The notes under the pieces are model-generated. The model was given only the letters and a program-made list of their open reading frames with translations, was not told the origin of the DNA and searched no databases. The position numbers and the translations under genes were made by a program. This document shows, in pieces, positions 61,030-64,000 of a stretch of 64,000 bases of DNA (positions are counted from its first letter, which is position 1; each line of letters opens with the position of its first letter). The stretch is from Candidatus Aminicenantota bacterium (GTDB taxonomy: Bacteria; Acidobacteriota; Aminicenantia; Aminicenantales; Saccharicenantaceae): assembly GCA_026393975.1 (NCBI GenBank), contig JAPKZD010000010.1:1-64000 (forward strand), read 5' to 3'.

Positions 61030-62268
61030 ATGAACAAACGACACTTCCTCCAGGCCGGCCTGGCCGTCCTCGCTTTGGCCGTCTTTGTCTTGGCCGGGGC
61101 CCCGGCCTTGCCAGGACCGGGACTGCCGGTTTCCAGCACCGGCACTGCAAAGCCGGTGGGAAGCCCGGCCCAGGACGAGAAGAAATTCAACGGCATCGGC
61201 ACGGGCCTCGGCAACTTGTCGCGCCTCTCGAAGGCCCAGACGCGGTCCATCAGCCCGGAGAACTTCACCGGGGAGAAGGGCAAGGCCGGCATGTCGACCG
61301 ACGGCCCGGCCATGAAATCGGCCCGCGACCTCGGACAGGGTTGGAAAGTGTCGCCCTACGTCCGCGTTCCGCCCAAGGAGACGTTCGTCATGGCCGACGT
61401 CAAGGGCGAGGGCGCCATCCAGCAGATCTGGCTGACGCCGGCCGGCAACTGGCGCTTCGCCATCCTCCGCTTTTACTGGGACGGCGAGACCGAGCCCTCG
61501 GTCGAATGCCCCGTCGGCGACTTCTTCGCCAGCGGCTGGGGCCAGTACGCCCAGATCTCGTCGCTCCCCGTCTGCGTCAATCCGGGCAGCGCCTTCAATT
61601 CGTACTGGGAGATGCCCTTCCGCAAGGGCTTCAAGATCACCATCGAGAACCTCGCTGACGACATCTTCACGGTGTACTACCAGATCAACTACGCCCTGAC
61701 GAGCGTCCCCGACGACGCGGCCTATTTCCACGCCCAGTTCCGGCGCGTCAACCCGCTTCCCTATAAGGACGTCTACACCATCCTCGACGGCGTCAAGGGC
61801 TGGGGCCACTATGTCGGCACTTACATGGCTTGGGGCGTCAACAACAACGGCTGGTGGGGCGAGGGCGAGATCAAGTTCTTCCTCGACGGCGACACGAAGT
61901 TCCCGACGATCGCCGGCACGGGCACCGAGGATTATTTCTGCGGCTCCTACGACTTCGACGCCAAGGCCCCGGACGGCTCGATCCAGTACCACGAGTTCAC
62001 GACGCCGTACACGGGCCTCTCCCAGGTCATCCGCGGCGACGGGCACTACCAGGTCCAGCAGAGGTTCGGGCTGTACCGCTGGCACATCACCGACCCCATC
62101 CGCTTCGAGAAGGACCTCAAGGTGACGATCCAAGCGCTGGGCTGGCGGACAGGCGGGCGCTACTTGCCCCTCCAGGACGACATCGCTTCGGTCGCGTTCT
62201 GGTACCAGCAGGAGCCGCATGCCAAGTTCCCCAAGCTCCCGGACAAGGATTACCTGGAGATCATTTAG
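61030..62268 (+). CDS. DUF2961 glycoside hydrolase (GH172)
   Basis: A 412-residue secreted protein: signal peptide (QAGLAVLALAVFVLAGAPAL) and a DUF2961 double jelly-roll domain. FNGIGTGLGNLSRLSKAQTR (~54-73) and the highly conserved GTGTEDYFCGSYDF (~297-310) carry the acidic active-site residue of GH172. Known members act on difructose dianhydrides or alpha-fructo/arabinofuranosides. GAAGGAGGGC is the ribosome site. It stands alone, with no sugar transporter around it. Confidence 0.88.
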   Translation: MNKRHFLQAGLAVLALAVFVLAGAPALPGPGLPVSSTGTAKPVGSPAQDEKKFNGIGTGLGNLSRLSKAQTRSISPENFTGEKGKAGMSTDGPAMKSARDLGQGWKVSPYVRVPPKETFVMADVKGEGAIQQIWLTPAGNWRFAILRFYWDGETEPSVECPVGDFFASGWGQYAQISSLPVCVNPGSAFNSYWEMPFRKGFKITIENLADDIFTVYYQINYALTSVPDDAAYFHAQFRRVNPLPYKDVYTILDGVKGWGHYVGTYMAWGVNNNGWWGEGEIKFFLDGDTKFPTIAGTGTEDYFCGSYDFDAKAPDGSIQYHEFTTPYTGLSQVIRGDGHYQVQQRFGLYRWHITDPIRFEKDLKVTIQALGWRTGGRYLPLQDDIASVAFWYQQEPHAKFPKLPDKDYLEII

Positions 62269-62277
62269 CAGAGCGGC

Positions 62278-63597
62278 TCAGTTGTCGCGGCCTTCGACCT
62301 GATCGAGGACGGCCTTGACGTAATTGCCGGAGGCGACCATCCGGACTTCGAAGGCGTTCTTCAGGGCCGTCAGCTCTTTCAGGAAGGGCCGGAAGTCGGA
62401 GGGGTCGCTCCAGTTGGCCATCGTCAGCCGCTCGATGATTTCCTTCATGCCCTGGGCGCTGACGACCTCGGCGAGGGTCTCGGGCAGCTTGCCGTTCTCC
62501 TTATCGCAGAACCGGACGACGCGGAAGAAGACCTTGCGCAGGACTTCCTGTTGGTTGAGGATCTCCTGCTTGAGCAGGAAGAGGTCCTTCACCGATCCGG
62601 TCTTGTCGAGCTGGGAATGGAGATGGCCGGCGCTCTCGACGATCTTGCCGACCGCCGTCATGAAGGATTCGGCGTCGAGGACGGCGCCGGCCTCGGCCGC
62701 GAAAAAGCCGAGCTCGATGCCGTTGTTCACGGGCTCGGTCCGGCGGTAACGGGCCAGGGAGGCGAGGCAGAATTCGCGTTCCGCGTCCGGAGCCGGCGCG
62801 GCCGGCTCGACATCGGGCTGGGGCTCGGCGGGCAGGACAGCGGCTTCCTCGTAAGGCTCTTCGGCGAGAACCGGTGAGACCGTGACGTTCCCGGCCTGGC
62901 TGCTGGGGATGTCGCCCCAGGCGGGGTTAGAGTCGACGAACTCGACGTCGTCCCGGACCCCGTCGTCTTCCGCGGACACGGGGGACGCGAAGGTCTCGGG
63001 GATGGCGGACGGTTCGGGCATCACGGCCTCGGGCGCCGGGGCGAATTCGGCCTGCCGGAGCGTCGACAGGAGGTCGCGGACCTTCTTCAGCTTGAGCACC
63101 TCTTCGTTCCAGTCCACGCCGCTCGCCGCGCTATCGGTGGGCGCGGGGATCCGGGCAGCGATGCCGGCGTATCCGGCGAGGTTCTTCCTGATGTTCTTGT
63201 ATTCGTCCTCGGCCCGCAGGCGGATCTTTTCGAGGTCCTGGTTGAGGCCGGCGATCCTTTCGAGCTCGTCCCCGGCCAGGCCGGCCGCGTTCTCCATCAT
63301 CTTCTGGAAATTTGCGGCGCGGTCGAGGTGCCCCCGGATCTGGCCCCGGATATTCTCCTCAGCCCCCTGAAGCTCGGCCATGACCGACTTGTGCTCGTCG
63401 AGGAAGCCCCGGACCTGGGCGAATTCCTGGTTGACGGCCTCGATCTTCCTGAGCGCCTCTTCCTTCTCGCGGGTGATCGTTTCGATGAGGCCCTGTTCCA
63501 CCTCGGTTTTCTGGGCCGAGAAGATCTCGCTGACGCGTCGTTCGATGTCGTCGAGGAAGGCTGTCGGCTCGGTGCGGTGTTCGGCGATATGATTCAT
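62278..63597 (-). CDS. Coiled-coil protein of unknown function
   Basis: A 439-residue cytoplasmic protein (no signal peptide or membrane helix). Residues ~20-140 are long coiled coils (TREKEEALRKIEAVNQEFAQ; GAEENIRGQIRGHLDRAANF), the middle (~190-290) is acidic and Pro/Ala-rich, and the C-terminal part is again helical (LDKTGSVKDLFLLKQEILNQ). I do not recognise a family. It is 11 bases downstream of the PilZ gene on the same strand, so a joint role, such as in c-di-GMP-linked motility or cell-surface control, is a guess from order. Confidence 0.7.
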   Translation of the reverse strand: MNHIAEHRTEPTAFLDDIERRVSEIFSAQKTEVEQGLIETITREKEEALRKIEAVNQEFAQVRGFLDEHKSVMAELQGAEENIRGQIRGHLDRAANFQKMMENAAGLAGDELERIAGLNQDLEKIRLRAEDEYKNIRKNLAGYAGIAARIPAPTDSAASGVDWNEEVLKLKKVRDLLSTLRQAEFAPAPEAVMPEPSAIPETFASPVSAEDDGVRDDVEFVDSNPAWGDIPSSQAGNVTVSPVLAEEPYEEAAVLPAEPQPDVEPAAPAPDAEREFCLASLARYRRTEPVNNGIELGFFAAEAGAVLDAESFMTAVGKIVESAGHLHSQLDKTGSVKDLFLLKQEILNQQEVLRKVFFRVVRFCDKENGKLPETLAEVVSAQGMKEIIERLTMANWSDPSDFRPFLKELTALKNAFEVRMVASGNYVKAVLDQVEGRDN

Positions 63598-63608
63598 GGG
63601 GAACTCCT

Positions 63609-63980
63609 TTAGGCCTGGACGGTCGTCGGGACGTTTTGGCCTTTTCCATAAAGATGGGTGATGAGGACCAGGACGCCGGTGGGGATGCCGTGTTCGAATT
63701 CGACCCCGATCTCGTAGAGGCCGTCTTCGATCATCCGGGTCCAGCGGACATCGGCCCGGACCTTGGTGATCTGTTTCGATTTGGATAGGTAAAGCGTCAT
63801 CCGGAGAGAGGAACCGACCTCGAAAAGCTTGTCCGTGACGATCCGCGCGCCGCCCAAGGAGAGGTCCTTGGTCAGGGCGTTGATGACGCGGGAGTCGGGA
63901 GAGGTGGGCGCACCGGGGAGCTCGATGGCGACCCTGTTTTCCTCGGTGAGTCTCTTGTCTTTTCTGCTTTCGCGCATCAT
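63609..63980 (-). CDS. PilZ-domain protein
   Basis: A 123-residue single PilZ domain. The c-di-GMP contact residues appear as R6-x3-R10 (RKDKR) and DLSLGGARI (D/NxSxxG, ~39-47). It is the size of stand-alone PilZ receptors that pass the c-di-GMP signal to a partner, perhaps the coiled-coil protein encoded next. The start is one of two consecutive ATGs with AAAGAGAG upstream. Confidence 0.85.
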   Translation of the reverse strand: MMRESRKDKRLTEENRVAIELPGAPTSPDSRVINALTKDLSLGGARIVTDKLFEVGSSLRMTLYLSKSKQITKVRADVRWTRMIEDGLYEIGVEFEHGIPTGVLVLITHLYGKGQNVPTTVQA

Positions 63981-64000
63981 GCGCTCTCTTTCCGGACCTT

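Overview
The window looks like a chromosome segment from a GC-rich, Gram-negative (diderm) bacterium. It encodes an outer-membrane polysaccharide exporter, a beta-barrel protein and a large alpha-2-macroglobulin. GTG and TTG starts are frequent, and RAYT-type transposase remnants with matching GGGGACA...TGTCCCC hairpins occur. The gene set would fit an Acidobacteriota or Candidatus Aminicenantes type genome, but that placement is an inference from gene style, not a marker-gene result. No rRNA, tRNA or CRISPR array was seen.

Layout. (1) 1-3.7 kb: a NoeA-like methyltransferase, a tiny membrane protein and a sulfatase-like protein, bracketed by two decayed RAYT (Y1 transposase) ends. (2) 3.7-9.4 kb: a scrap yard built around GDP-mannose 4,6-dehydratase. 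It holds three gmd pieces (5' stub, full length with a frameshifting deletion, 3' part with an amber codon), a broken fcl, an intact wecB and an intact two-domain oxidoreductase. (3) 9.4-14.6 kb: a cupin protein, a mosaic aminotransferase, a methyltransferase, a glycosyltransferase and a Wzx flippase. (4) 14.6-21.7 kb: a heparinase-like protein, a glycosyltransferase and a wbpD-wbpE-wbpB set whose 2-epimerase gene is cut, with IS3 OrfA scraps at both ends in opposite orientation. (5) 21.7-32.5 kb: five glycosyltransferases, a Wzy/ligase-type polymerase and a complete fnlB-fnlA-fnlC-like set for UDP-L-FucNAc. (6) 32.5-36 kb: a clearly AT-rich two-gene cassette (wecB-like and NAD-epimerase) plus nested IS1634/IS3 remnants, bounded by a 155-bp direct repeat. 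(7) 36.2-48.6 kb: the probably conserved core, with WbpL initiating transferase, CapD/WbpM dehydratase, outer-membrane barrel, Wza, Wzc, CpsB phosphatase, three tandem Cna-B-like one-span proteins, and an O-antigen-ligase/TPR protein.

(8) 48.7-52 kb is a toxin-antitoxin island: HicBA, then an AbiEii/AbiEi pair between two near-identical RelE-type modules, with a leftover AbiEi fragment that records the duplication. (9) 52-64 kb is housekeeping or accessory: a serine hydrolase, a TagD-like cytidylyltransferase, a 2080-residue thioester alpha-2-macroglobulin, a winged-helix regulator with a palindromic operator, a GH172 (DUF2961) protein, a coiled-coil protein and a PilZ protein.

How it works together: WbpL would load a HexNAc-1-P (L-FucNAc or a QuiNAc-type sugar from the CapD/Fnl pathways) on undecaprenyl phosphate, the GT4/GT2/GT39 enzymes extend it, Wzx flips it, a Wzy/ligase protein polymerises or ligates it, and Wzc/Wza/CpsB control length and export. 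The left 25 kb of the locus has been repeatedly rebuilt by recombination and IS activity, leaving broken GDP-sugar and ManNAc3NAcA-type pathways, while the right-hand export core is intact.
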